Virus record (IMG/VR): IMGVR_UViG_3300035670_000204
Location: 1 to 63,207 of that record
Direction: 5' to 3' (one strand)
Length of the DNA stretch: 63,207 bases
Source of the DNA: a virus
Position numbers and translations under genes: made by a program. The notes below the pieces were generated by a model that was given only the letters and a program-made list of their open reading frames with translations, was not told the DNA's origin and ran no database searches. Positions 34,044 through 42,360 of the stretch are shown here, one piece after another. The first letter of the stretch is position 1. Every line of letters begins with the position of its first letter.

Positions 34044-35045
34044 TTAACGATAGCAGTATAAAGGCATACCTGAGCCGGACGTATTCACTATTCTAAACCC
34101 TTCTACGTCAATCGTGGTACTGGTACTTGCGCTAGAGAAAAACCCATTGGTAACCCCACCGGATACGATAGCGTCTATTGTACAGTTCTTAAACACCCCA
34201 CCAGCCAAATGCACCCCGGCCGCGTTGTAATACGCTGTACCATTATACGACCGGACGCTTGTGCCTCTAAACGTACAATCTACAAACGTAGACCCAGACA
34301 GCCATATAAAGTAGGACGGGTGCTCATAAGTAATACCTCTATGTCGCCGTGAAGTGTGAAAATATCCCCCTGGAATATCACTCCCTAGGATACTAGAGTA
34401 GTACACCGCTGAAGACATAAGCAGCGTAGGAGAGTACGTAGGGGTAGAGCTTTCAGTTGCGCTAACTATGCTGAGACCAGGAATGTAAGTCGTAGATACC
34501 TCACTGGTACTTCCACTCGGCCAGTCGTACATGGGCGCCGAAAATGAAATGCTCGCTGTGACATCAGGCTCCGCCGCAGCAACTATATAGATAGGCCGCC
34601 CATTGTACGAAGTATCATCAAACTGACTCCTGTACTCATACGACCCAACCTCCATTACAGGTAGATGCACCATATACATCTTAGAATGCGCCATAGCCCA
34701 CGACAGTGGGAGTCTCGCCCTAAAAACAGCAGTACCATGTGTAACCCGTTCCCCGAGCCTCATAGAGCTAGAAGTCAGCCGATAGCTCGAAGTATTAGTG
34801 GTCCCAGCAGTGATACATTCGAACAAAAACGAACTAGAATCCGAGGTCGTATTTGTATAGAACACGTCTCCTACCGAAACGGGTACGCTATAACTAAACG
34901 TCGAACGGTTCAAAGAGCCCTTAAAATACCGATAGTCGCTCGGCCATAGTTTCATACCCGCTGTAGTGTCGGACTGCGCGGCAGGGTTAAAAATGTCGGT
35001 GTAACTAAACGCTACATTGGCAGATGCAATCGCCTTTATCGCCAT
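34044..35045 (-). CDS. Structural protein with beta-helix-like C-terminus
   Basis: A 333-residue protein. The C-terminal third (GSTFVDCTFRGTSV...AAGVHLAGGVFKNCTIDAIVSGG) has the rung pattern of a right-handed parallel beta helix, as in phage tailspikes and fibres that bind or cleave surface polysaccharide. The upstream stop and this start share a base (TGATG). The first codon may also be a GTG three bases earlier. Confidence 0.65.
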   Translation of the reverse strand: MAIKAIASANVAFSYTDIFNPAAQSDTTAGMKLWPSDYRYFKGSLNRSTFSYSVPVSVGDVFYTNTTSDSSSFLFECITAGTTNTSSYRLTSSSMRLGERVTHGTAVFRARLPLSWAMAHSKMYMVHLPVMEVGSYEYRSQFDDTSYNGRPIYIVAAAEPDVTASISFSAPMYDWPSGSTSEVSTTYIPGLSIVSATESSTPTYSPTLLMSSAVYYSSILGSDIPGGYFHTSRRHRGITYEHPSYFIWLSGSTFVDCTFRGTSVRSYNGTAYYNAAGVHLAGGVFKNCTIDAIVSGGVTNGFFSSASTSTTIDVEGFRIVNTSGSGMPLYCYR

Positions 35046-35992
35046 CACCCTATCCTAAACTCAAGCTCACCAGGGGCAAACTGCAACTCATCCCCGGCCA
35101 CATACGCGGTAGCCGCCCGAAGTTTCATCCAAAAAATAAGGCTCGAATCCGCACCGTCCACAGCATCTTTGAAGACCCCCACCATAGACGCTGTCCCAGA
35201 CCCGGTAGCTGGCGAGAACGTCAGGGTATTGATATTGGTAATCTTACGCTTGTATGTACTCGTGCTGTACTGAGCCGGGGCATTCCACTCGGAAGTGGAC
35301 CGCGCCACAGCGAGACGGGGGACATTGGTAAGCTCAGAGAACGCCGTAGTGCTGGACCCCACAGCAAGATATACGTTCGGATTTGAGGCGGTAGGCCATA
35401 GCGCTTCGAACGCATAGCCACGCCACAGCCAGTCTAACAGAATACCCCATACGGCTCGGCTGGTGACCGTGTCGAAGTTAGACCCATAGTACGCCTTGAT
35501 AAACATTGCCGCACGGGTATATGAGGTAGGTAAAGGGTTATCATATCGCACAGACCGCAATGTAATAACGTCACCGGGGGAAAGGTACGCAATCGCAGTA
35601 GACCCATTAGCGACCTGCCAAAATAAGACATTGCCCCCGGTTGCGCTACTGTGAATCGACACACCAACGTTCCCTACCGAACTATTTTCCATGCTAGTGC
35701 CAACGATACTAAACTCTAAAGTCTCGTTTAATATCCCGCGCATGTGCGTAGACCCAGCGCTGTTTGACATTCCAAAATTGTCGTATCCCATCGCCCCAGA
35801 TATAGACCAGTTCGCCAAAGTCAAAGGGGCTCTAGCCGCTATATCCGTACGCTCTACCGAATCAGACGTTGTGTCATAGCCCACGTTGGTCATAGTGCCG
35901 AGAGAAACATATACGGTGGTCTGCGGTGTCCCTATTTGGCCTCGGAACACCGCATTGAGAACTAAATCACCGTACGTCGCACCAAGTGGCAT
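35045..35992 (-). CDS. Virion protein related to small tail protein upstream, 315 aa
   Basis: The start (MPLGATYGDLVLNAVFRGQIGTPQTTVYVSLGT) parallels the N-terminus of the 145-residue protein at 35995 (NKLIDFLFRGQSLTAPTTIYISLHT), which indicates a common domain: a short helix, then FRGQ..x.P.T.Y.SL. The rest is beta-rich and Ser/Thr-rich, with a region LTLANWSISGAMGYDNFGMSN. A tail or fibre attachment protein is likely. Confidence 0.7.
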   Translation of the reverse strand: MPLGATYGDLVLNAVFRGQIGTPQTTVYVSLGTMTNVGYDTTSDSVERTDIAARAPLTLANWSISGAMGYDNFGMSNSAGSTHMRGILNETLEFSIVGTSMENSSVGNVGVSIHSSATGGNVLFWQVANGSTAIAYLSPGDVITLRSVRYDNPLPTSYTRAAMFIKAYYGSNFDTVTSRAVWGILLDWLWRGYAFEALWPTASNPNVYLAVGSSTTAFSELTNVPRLAVARSTSEWNAPAQYSTSTYKRKITNINTLTFSPATGSGTASMVGVFKDAVDGADSSLIFWMKLRAATAYVAGDELQFAPGELEFRIG

Positions 35993-35994
35993 CG

Positions 35995-36432
35995 CTAATT
36001 ATCAATCTGGATTTGAAGCTGGCCAGTCTGGATACTTACAGAGTCACTAGCGAATATCGTCTTTGACGACGACAGCGCTCCCCAGAACAGCCGATTGCCG
36101 CTTGTCAGCGCATCCCATACCCCAAAGTGAGTAATGGTCCCCCAGTTACCAGTCGGGGTCGAGAAGGTAATCACCGCGTTGTTTGAGGTCGTACCAGACG
36201 TGCCTGACGATGCAGTAGTAGACCCCGCCGATTGGGTACCCGCCCAGTTGACGAGAGAGGCCGCCAGAGACGCCCTGGCATACCCATTACCAGATACCTC
36301 CGTGCCGGTACTCGAATCCGTAGGGGTGGACGTGTGCAGGCTGATATAGATGGTCGTAGGGGCTGTAAGAGACTGCCCACGGAACAGGAAATCAATCAGC
36401 TTGTTTTCCAGATAGTCGGTCATTGCCGCCAT
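35995..36432 (-). CDS. Phage structural protein, 145 aa
   Basis: A 145-residue protein starting MAAMTDYLENKLIDFLFRGQ followed by TTIYISLHTSTPTD and NGYARASLAA; many phages carry this type beside tail-fibre or lysis genes. The ATG at 36432 has GAGGTAA upstream. The 3' half is beta-rich (AVITFSTPTGNWGTITHFGVWDA). Its 5' end overlaps the upstream membrane-protein gene by 41 bases. Confidence 0.75.
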   Translation of the reverse strand: MAAMTDYLENKLIDFLFRGQSLTAPTTIYISLHTSTPTDSSTGTEVSGNGYARASLAASLVNWAGTQSAGSTTASSGTSGTTSNNAVITFSTPTGNWGTITHFGVWDALTSGNRLFWGALSSSKTIFASDSVSIQTGQLQIQIDN

Positions 36433-36793
36433 TATTGTTACCTCGATAGTACGTGTAGTAGAAATCGCAATCCGTGAGCCGATACAACAACAGCCCTCCG
36501 ATATACGTTGCAAATAGCGTCCAAGCTGCCTCGGTCAAAACCAAAGCGTGGTCGTGTTCGGGGTGTGCGTAGTGGTGCCCATACGTGACCCAATACCCTT
36601 CCATGGCCATTACCCAGATACCAGCAACCAAGCTGCCAACCGCAGCCTTTTTATCTGACGTTCGTCGGCTATACGTAGACCGCACCAAACATTGGACGCT
36701 GGCGAACGCGACAGCCCCCCACATCGTAAAGACCCCAATGTACATCACCATTGGAGCAAATAGGCTCAGCGTACCAATCATTGTTTCGGCCAT
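36392..36793 (-). CDS. Membrane protein, 133 aa, lysis-region
   Basis: A 133-residue protein with about three hydrophobic segments (around residues 7-35, 53-70 and 85-103) and a Tyr/Asn-rich polar end. It lies in the gene group with lysozyme, a holin-like protein and a lipoprotein, so it may be another holin or antiholin. It overlaps both neighbours. The end region (TDCDFYYTYYRGNNNGGND) is unusual for a holin. Confidence 0.65.
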   Translation of the reverse strand: MAETMIGTLSLFAPMVMYIGVFTMWGAVAFASVQCLVRSTYSRRTSDKKAAVGSLVAGIWVMAMEGYWVTYGHHYAHPEHDHALVLTEAAWTLFATYIGGLLLYRLTDCDFYYTYYRGNNNGGNDRLSGKQAD

Positions 36794-37299
36794 ATCCGCT
36801 CCAGTAATGGCATTAGCCCGGATAGTGAAGTCCCAAGAAATACCAGGCCGCCACCCAGCCAGCCAACCGTCCGCATCCGAGCACGGGCCGTAGAAATTGC
36901 GTCGTGGTCAGCGGCAGTCGCTCGCAAATGCTCTTCGACTTTGCTCCGGCAGTGCTCCACATCTTGAAGGCGGGAATCTATACGTTTCAACTCCCCGATG
37001 AGTGAAGTCACGTCGGCATCGACGCGATACAGCTTGTTTGCGACATCAAGGAGACGGTCTACCTGCTGGTCAAGGTCCCGTAGCTGAGTCTCAACCGCCT
37101 GCGTACGCTGCTCGTAAATCTTGTCGCGCTGAATATCCCGCTGGTCTGCAAACGTATTACGAACCCGCCCCTCGTCCGCAAGCGAGTCAACACGCCGTAT
37201 CAAGTCAGCGAGCGCACTTTTTAAGTCCGCCTCAACATGTATAGTCACAGCATCAGGACCGCTTAGTAGGCAAAATATAGGGCCTATGGACCCGAGCAT
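36778..37299 (-). CDS. Coiled-coil protein with C-terminal membrane anchor
   Basis: A 173-residue protein: a short hydrophobic N-terminus, a long heptad-rich coiled coil (about 25-135) and a C-terminal hydrophobic segment (VGWLGGGLVFLGTSLSGLMPLL). The form resembles haemolysin XhlA-like or holin-associated phage proteins. The start is uncertain: ATG 37299 or GTG 37248, as neither has a strong ribosome site. Part of the lysis group. Confidence 0.55.
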   Translation of the reverse strand: MLGSIGPIFCLLSGPDAVTIHVEADLKSALADLIRRVDSLADEGRVRNTFADQRDIQRDKIYEQRTQAVETQLRDLDQQVDRLLDVANKLYRVDADVTSLIGELKRIDSRLQDVEHCRSKVEEHLRATAADHDAISTARARMRTVGWLGGGLVFLGTSLSGLMPLLERIWPKQ

Positions 37300-37424
37300 T
37301 CCAAGTCCGCTGTACCCGAAGCAGTACAGAATCCACGAAGGCTAAATGCGCTCGATAGTCTACGCGCTGTGCCCGCTGGTGCGGCGCTGGTTTAGCATCC
37401 ACGAAGGCCCCCCTGGGTATCCGA

Positions 37425-37676
37425 CTATTTATTCTGAATCTTCGCCACCAACAATTCTAGCGCAGCACGAACCAAAGCGGACCCTGCCGCCTCAAGTGCA
37501 GGAGCCAAATCGGTATATACGTTGTACAAAGAGTCCAGAACCAAATGCCGCCGCTCAGACCCGCTCAAAGGGGAGGTCGCCGCATTGAGCACCAAGGCCG
37601 CCAGGGTTTCGACGACGCGCTTGTCAATGAGCTGGCGAAGGATAGCCAGGGCTGCCGAAATCAATATACTTCGCAT
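37425..37676 (-). CDS. Small helical protein of the lysis group, 83 aa
   Basis: An 83-residue, Ala/Leu-rich helical protein, starting MRSILISAALAILRQL with a positively charged middle. It may be membrane-associated through its first 15 residues. It overlaps the lipoprotein gene by 16 bases. No family recognised. The 125 bases after it (37300-37424) hold two copies of GCCTTCGTGGAT but no convincing gene. Confidence 0.55.
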   Translation of the reverse strand: MRSILISAALAILRQLIDKRVVETLAALVLNAATSPLSGSERRHLVLDSLYNVYTDLAPALEAAGSALVRAALELLVAKIQNK

Positions 37677-37852
37677 GATATAGCCACTCCGCTATCGTTC
37701 GTCAGGATGTTGAAAACCACCGCCGAGGTCCACGTCTCGGGGTACAGGTCGTGACTCTGGAGCGTCACCCACGGAGTCACGACGCACGTCTCCACTATCG
37801 GGCTCGCGCACCCTGCCAGAAGGGCGAGACAGGGTATCAGGAGCCAACGCAC
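37661..37852 (-). CDS. Small lipoprotein (possible outer-membrane spanin), nested
   Basis: A 63-residue protein from GTG 37852: a basic start (MRWLL), a hydrophobic stretch and the lipobox LLAGC with Cys15 as the predicted lipidated residue. That architecture fits an outer-membrane lipoprotein such as an Rz1-type spanin, although the Pro-rich body of classic Rz1 is missing. The gene lies largely inside the holin-like gene in another frame, in the manner of nested Rz/Rz1 pairs. An upstream in-frame TTG (37879) is possible but has no good ribosome site. A coupled inner-membrane spanin is not evident. Confidence 0.6.
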   Translation of the reverse strand: MRWLLIPCLALLAGCASPIVETCVVTPWVTLQSHDLYPETWTSAVVFNILTNDSGVAISCEVY

Positions 37853-38000
37853 TGAAACCCCCCATAATGGCCAAGGCAAGCGCCGTAATGGCAGAAGCCT
37901 GGTCTGGAGTAGCCTCCCATATCCCGAAGGCCCCTAAAACCGCCAAAAGCCCCGCCCATGTACTCCGCTCCCCAAGCCGAGACAGTAAATAATCACGCAT
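37692..38000 (-). CDS. Holin-like membrane protein, 102 aa
   Basis: A 102-residue protein with two hydrophobic segments (about residues 14-28, TWAGLLAVLGAFGIW, and 35-52, AITALALAIMGGFSAL) and a polar, charged tail (Pro, Arg, Asp). The size, two spans and position directly after lysozyme are holin-like. ATG 38000 has a purine-rich GGGGGAG upstream, and the first bases overlap the lysozyme stop. The C-terminal half overlaps the lipoprotein gene, which may explain its low-complexity tail. Confidence 0.7.
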   Translation of the reverse strand: MRDYLLSRLGERSTWAGLLAVLGAFGIWEATPDQASAITALALAIMGGFSALAPDTLSRPSGRVREPDSGDVRRDSVGDAPESRPVPRDVDLGGGFQHPDER

Positions 38001-38421
38001 CCCCACTCCCCCCATATCGGCCTGTCCGCAACATCGCAGCAACCCGCGCCGCCCGCGCCGGAGTCTGACGCGCCCAGGTAGAATCTAGCGCCTCAGCCGC
38101 CGCTTCAGCATACTGCCCCCGCTCAAGATACGCCAGGGTCTTTTTGAAGCGCAGCACCCCGCCTACACCGAGCTGATAGGCCATGTTGACCAAGGCGTCT
38201 TGCCGAACCGCATCCAACCGATGAAACGCGGGCCAAGCGCTACTCAACGCGGCCTGCTTTTCCTCAGCCATATATTCCATCACCTTAGCGGCAAGGGTCT
38301 TCGACCAACCGCGACACAGTGTCCCGTATCCAATGGTCGGATGGCCCAGCGAATCTTGATACAGGTCCGCCCGGAACCCCTCGTCCGCCATGAGCATATC
38401 CAAAAGCCGCCGAGTGGCCAT
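37993..38421 (-). CDS. Phage lysozyme (GH24 endolysin)
   Basis: A 142-residue enzyme with the T4-lysozyme-type catalytic spacing: E14, D23 and T29 (DEGFRADLYQDSLGHPT), then IGYGTLCRGW. It cleaves the glycan backbone of peptidoglycan. No signal or signal-anchor sequence is visible, so release should depend on a holin; the holin-like gene follows immediately. The C-terminal end is Gly/Ala/Arg-rich. It starts 2 bases after the previous stop. Confidence 0.95.
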   Translation of the reverse strand: MATRRLLDMLMADEGFRADLYQDSLGHPTIGYGTLCRGWSKTLAAKVMEYMAEEKQAALSSAWPAFHRLDAVRQDALVNMAYQLGVGGVLRFKKTLAYLERGQYAEAAAEALDSTWARQTPARAARVAAMLRTGRYGGSGDA

Positions 38422-38423
38422 AG

Positions 38424-38915
38424 TTACTTCAACCCCAAGAACTTAGATACGGTAAGCGCCTTACTGTGGTCCCAGACTGCATCGGGGACTTGTGCAAGGT
38501 CTCCAGTCACAACATTCTGAACCGACGTGATGGCCTGGGTCAGACTAGACGCCTGCGCCGTAATATGCGTGGTCACACCCGGCCAGGAGTCTATATACGC
38601 AGTGTCTATGTCTATAGGAATTAGATTACCTACGATATTGACATGTATATTGGCCCCCCCATTGAACGGAGTAACCCCCCGCCAGCCCAGGTCATTGCGT
38701 ATAAAAACATACGTCCCTAGTTTTACACCCCCACCTAAGTCTTCCCCGCCCAACACGGAAAAAGCGGGAGGGTATCCCGCCCCCGCCCCAGAAAAGACCC
38801 AGGCTTTCCAGGCGGAATAAAGCTCAACAGTGGTGAAGGTGAAGACACCGTTCACCACTGCTTCATCTCGCCCGACGATGGAGAGCGTCGGACCATCAAA
38901 GATGAACTTATCCAT
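38424..38915 (-). CDS. Virion protein, 163 aa
   Basis: A 163-residue beta-rich protein (MDKFIFDGPTLSIVGRDEAVVNGVFTFTTVELYSAWKAW) with a helical, Thr/Ser-rich C-terminus (residues about 118-160). Its ATG shares the base context with the stop of the 450-residue protein upstream. Phages with the next upstream protein often encode such an associated tail component. Function unknown. Confidence 0.65.
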   Translation of the reverse strand: MDKFIFDGPTLSIVGRDEAVVNGVFTFTTVELYSAWKAWVFSGAGAGYPPAFSVLGGEDLGGGVKLGTYVFIRNDLGWRGVTPFNGGANIHVNIVGNLIPIDIDTAYIDSWPGVTTHITAQASSLTQAITSVQNVVTGDLAQVPDAVWDHSKALTVSKFLGLK

Positions 38916-40268
38916 CTACACCGGGTTACTGTAGTTACGTTCCACAGCGGGGGCGAGTAGGACATTGATACCTTGCGCCCGTGTGATATTGAACCCTACC
39001 GAGGCGAACTGCCCACCGCTCAGACCAATTCCAACCAGGGTTACAGCGGCATTTTGCCCCGCAGTCCGACCCCCTTGAACATTCGCGTCATAGGCGAACG
39101 AAAAGTTGATAGGTGACCCGGCGTATGTCCCAGTAATGTCCAAACCGTCTTTGTCCTTCACGATGACCGCGTTGGAGGTTCCGTAATCTCCGGATGGGGT
39201 GGTGTCGAAGAACAGCCAGTATTTGAAGTCCCCTGACCCAGCGTTGGACCCGAACGTAATCGTGCCCGCCGACACGAACGGGTAGCGCCGCAGTGTCCCA
39301 CTAAAATCGTAGAAATCAACACTATTAAGGTAGTTATCATTTAAGTTATCAATGTAGACCCCATTAGAACCTACCAGGGTGTCACCGACAAACGACAGGA
39401 GCGAGGTCGCTACCTTTCCGTTTACGGTACCGGCGCCAGCGTCGATATCAGAATCCTGGCGTAATTGATACTGGATTTTTTCATATATCTGCTGCGTTGT
39501 AGCAGTAGCGTCACTGGTGATGACAATGCGATACGCTTCGTTTATCGTATCACCGTCAACATCGAATAGCTGGTCCGTACCAAAATATTCAACCGTGATG
39601 TTCGTCCAGGGTGTCGTCGTGCTAATAGTCGCGTCAGACGCCGATATCTTCAGGTCAGTGCCGTTAGATAGCGGGAACCGATAGACGATGTAGGTCAGGG
39701 TCGCCGCACCGATTTGACTGTTATTCGAATAGGCGTACGTCTTACCTTGCTCACGGCAGTACAGGTCAAAGTTATCGCCATCGGTGTAGTCAAAATTGCC
39801 GTTTGTGGCGTCACCGTAAATCTGAACCGCTTCGTTTACCGGCCCTTGGTACGTGAAATTGGTCGCAGTAGCCGACCCAAACCGATAATAGGGCTGGTCC
39901 GTTGCCCCTAAAGAGCCCAGAGATACAACGCCCATATAGCGGCGTAAAACAGCACCACCAGCGTTGCGCTCAGTCCAACCCGCAGTACGCAGCAATTTTC
40001 GCGTTGCGTCATTAGCCGGGAGCCATCCATTGATAAATTCAAACTGCTCTGGAGTAATAGCCTCCATAGGGAAAGGGTACTTGATATAGGTCGCATTCGT
40101 CTTCCATTCTTCTTTAAGCCAAGAATATAGGCATTGGCCAGTTACCCCACCTGTCGCGCCTTCATCAGACACGTTACCGGTAGTCAAAATCTGAATTGTC
40201 TTCGCCGTTGTATTTACAACGATGTCGGTTGTATCAACAAGGACATCTGGGTCTACGATTACAGCCAT
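38916..40268 (-). CDS. Structural tail protein, 450 aa, C-terminal RNYxNP motif
   Basis: A 450-residue beta-rich, Asp/Thr/Gly-rich protein with an N-terminal region DPDVLVDTTDIVVNTTAKTI and a region LYSWLKEEWKTN. It ends APAVERNYSNPV, closely similar to the end of the 488-residue protein two genes upstream (TYDRNYRNPT). This shared C-terminal tag suggests both dock to the same partner or are recent relatives. It is probably a tail or baseplate-associated protein. Confidence 0.7.
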   Translation of the reverse strand: MAVIVDPDVLVDTTDIVVNTTAKTIQILTTGNVSDEGATGGVTGQCLYSWLKEEWKTNATYIKYPFPMEAITPEQFEFINGWLPANDATRKLLRTAGWTERNAGGAVLRRYMGVVSLGSLGATDQPYYRFGSATATNFTYQGPVNEAVQIYGDATNGNFDYTDGDNFDLYCREQGKTYAYSNNSQIGAATLTYIVYRFPLSNGTDLKISASDATISTTTPWTNITVEYFGTDQLFDVDGDTINEAYRIVITSDATATTQQIYEKIQYQLRQDSDIDAGAGTVNGKVATSLLSFVGDTLVGSNGVYIDNLNDNYLNSVDFYDFSGTLRRYPFVSAGTITFGSNAGSGDFKYWLFFDTTPSGDYGTSNAVIVKDKDGLDITGTYAGSPINFSFAYDANVQGGRTAGQNAAVTLVGIGLSGGQFASVGFNITRAQGINVLLAPAVERNYSNPV

Positions 40269-40272
40269 CGGA

Positions 40273-40464
40273 TTATTCCTTCACAAGTATCATTTGATAG
40301 TTTGGATTCGAAACTACAATCTCATCCCCAGACGGGTGGGCGAATACCCTATGGATAGGTACAACGTCACCATCAGAAAAAGTTACAACTTGGCCCTCTT
40401 CGACAACGTCCAGCACTTCACCTACATGCTGGCCATCCGTCGTGTGCGAAATTCGATACGGCAT
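40273..40464 (-). CDS. Small protein, 63 aa, between tail genes
   Basis: A 63-residue protein, beta-rich and acidic (MPYRISHTTDGQHVGEVLDVVEEGQVVTFSDGDVVPIHRV), probably a single compact fold. It lies 4 bases before the 450-residue gene and 10 bases after the 488-residue gene. Function unknown. Confidence 0.65.
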   Translation of the reverse strand: MPYRISHTTDGQHVGEVLDVVEEGQVVTFSDGDVVPIHRVFAHPSGDEIVVSNPNYQMILVKE

Positions 40465-40474
40465 GGGGTATATC

Positions 40475-41941
40475 CTAGGTCGGGTTTCTGTAATTTCTAT
40501 CGTACGTTTGCGAAATCGGCAATGAGCTATCAGAGGCAGCTAGGCTATACCCGTTGATTCGCCAATAATTGTATTCTACGTGATGGATAACGATATCGAC
40601 AGGCTGGGCGGACGTGTAGCTGTACGCCGGGTCTACACCGGTCTGCTTCGACTCCACACCGTACAGCTCAGTTATCGTCCCCGCCTCGTAGATACGCACC
40701 TCGGACCCATCCACAACGCCGGTCAGGGTCAAGGTCGCCGCAGATTGAACAGATACCGTACTGCCCGTGTACGTCACGCCAGAAGCCGTTCCACCACCTG
40801 ATACGTTGACCGTGATAGCAGACCCGCTTGTGTTGTTGAGGTCGAACGTATTGCCGGAGAATTTGATACCGACGAAATCTTTACTGCCGGTCGTGTTGAG
40901 CTGGATACCCCGAGAGTTATTGGAAAACGTACAGTTCTGCACTCCATTTCCGTCAGGCCAAAGGAGCGCCCCCGCTGTGTCCGGGCTCCCCGTCACGGTA
41001 TTGCCCGAAAACGACGCGGACCCCACCTGGATTTGATTGCAGCCTTGGAATACACAAGACGACACAGACTGGCCGGTTTTGAATCGAACGGCATCCGCAT
41101 TCACGACTGAGTTACCGGTAAATACCAGGGTATCCAAGGCCGCGTTGTTCAACAGCAGGTCGAACCGCGTAGACGTAGAGGCGGACTTCAGCACAGAACT
41201 GGTCAGCTTCCAGCTCGTGGTACCGGACCCCTGGGGTTCAATCTTGTAGAGGTCTGCATTGACCGGCTGGTCCTCGAAGACTACAAGCTGGTTCGTATCC
41301 TCAAAATATATGTCTGACGCAGACCCGAACACTAAGTTGGAACTTACGAAGTAAACACCGTTCACCTTTTGAACGACGCCGTACCCTGCCGTTTTGTCAG
41401 CCTGTGCAACGGTATCCCAGGTCACAGGGTCCCCAGAGGTGCCACCTGTGATGGTCAAGCCATTGCCATACACAAAGTAATCCCACCAGGTATTGACCGC
41501 GTTTCTGGGTGAGCCCGTAAGCTGGAGCGCAAACCCCAAGCTGGTCACGGCCGTCTTAGTACACGACCCGGAGTCGAACGCTCGGGACGTGTCTACAGTC
41601 AGCAATACCCAACCGCCGCCGTAGGTATCACGGCCCCCTACGTACCAATATCCCGTATTGGTCCCATCGGACATGAACAGCCGAATACCGCCATTGGACT
41701 GCAGGTCCAAAAAGCCGATAGACGCATAGTTGAGCCAAATTCGAAGATGGGTAGCGGAGAGGTTAGTAGAAGAAATCGTGAAGGACTTGGTATTCAGCCC
41801 ATTGGTGCGAAGGGTAGCCGACAGAGAATTGGTACCCTGCTTGACCACCTCCGTATCGAGCGTATTCGTACCCGACCACCCCGTTGTCGCCTCGCAAGTG
41901 GACAGCACTGTGAAGCCTGGGGTAAGGGTCGGGGTCGCCAT
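40475..41941 (-). CDS. Tail fibre/spike-like protein with beta-helix repeats, 488 aa
   Basis: A 488-residue protein. The middle (about 200-400) shows repeated Asn/Ser/Thr/Gly rungs (VFTGNSVVNADAVRF, CVFQGCNQIQVGS, CTFSNNSRGIQL) typical of right-handed beta helices. It ends QTYDRNYRNPT, the tag also found on the 450-residue protein. Such proteins often make receptor-binding spikes or depolymerases. Catalytic residues cannot be identified by eye. Confidence 0.75.
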   Translation of the reverse strand: MATPTLTPGFTVLSTCEATTGWSGTNTLDTEVVKQGTNSLSATLRTNGLNTKSFTISSTNLSATHLRIWLNYASIGFLDLQSNGGIRLFMSDGTNTGYWYVGGRDTYGGGWVLLTVDTSRAFDSGSCTKTAVTSLGFALQLTGSPRNAVNTWWDYFVYGNGLTITGGTSGDPVTWDTVAQADKTAGYGVVQKVNGVYFVSSNLVFGSASDIYFEDTNQLVVFEDQPVNADLYKIEPQGSGTTSWKLTSSVLKSASTSTRFDLLLNNAALDTLVFTGNSVVNADAVRFKTGQSVSSCVFQGCNQIQVGSASFSGNTVTGSPDTAGALLWPDGNGVQNCTFSNNSRGIQLNTTGSKDFVGIKFSGNTFDLNNTSGSAITVNVSGGGTASGVTYTGSTVSVQSAATLTLTGVVDGSEVRIYEAGTITELYGVESKQTGVDPAYSYTSAQPVDIVIHHVEYNYWRINGYSLAASDSSLPISQTYDRNYRNPT

Positions 41942-42360
41942 TAGCTATATTCCAAGGAAAGCCTATCGGTCCATCGGTGGATAAAGGAAGAAACGCCGCC
42001 CGCCCACAATACCACAGTGGAGGTATCTGGAAATATCTCAATCCGTTGGATACGCCAGACGGGGTCCGCGTCCACAGAACTGGGAGCTGCGAACCCCCGA
42101 TACACCAGGGTATCCCCCACGAAATCTGCCCGCTCCGCATACACAGAGGGCGCACTTTCCCCCGACAGAACCCCGGCCAGGGCCGCATCTACGATAGGTA
42201 CGATATACGGGGTATCTTGGGCCACCAGGGAGGGGGCTTCATGGTCGATGCACCACAGTGCATCCGATTCGACAAACGTGGCCTTGGTCTCCGGCTCAAC
42301 AACCAACATCGCCGTATCACGCAGAAATACAACATGCGTTGGGTTATCGTCGAGAATCAC
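41941..42360 (-). CDS. Small tail-region protein, 139 aa
   Basis: A 139-residue acidic protein, beta-rich (MILDDNPTHVVFLRDTAMLVVEPETKATFV...). The order with the neighbouring 207-residue and 488-residue proteins suggests a small connector or chaperone. It overlaps its neighbours by 1 and 4 bases. No family name. Confidence 0.65.
   Translation of the reverse strand: MILDDNPTHVVFLRDTAMLVVEPETKATFVESDALWCIDHEAPSLVAQDTPYIVPIVDAALAGVLSGESAPSVYAERADFVGDTLVYRGFAAPSSVDADPVWRIQRIEIFPDTSTVVLWAGGVSSFIHRWTDRLSLEYS

Noticed and set aside
37300-37424. 12-codon leftward open frame with start after GGGGGG
   Set aside because: Too short, with no recognisable product; the gap only shows a duplicated GCCTTCGTGGAT.
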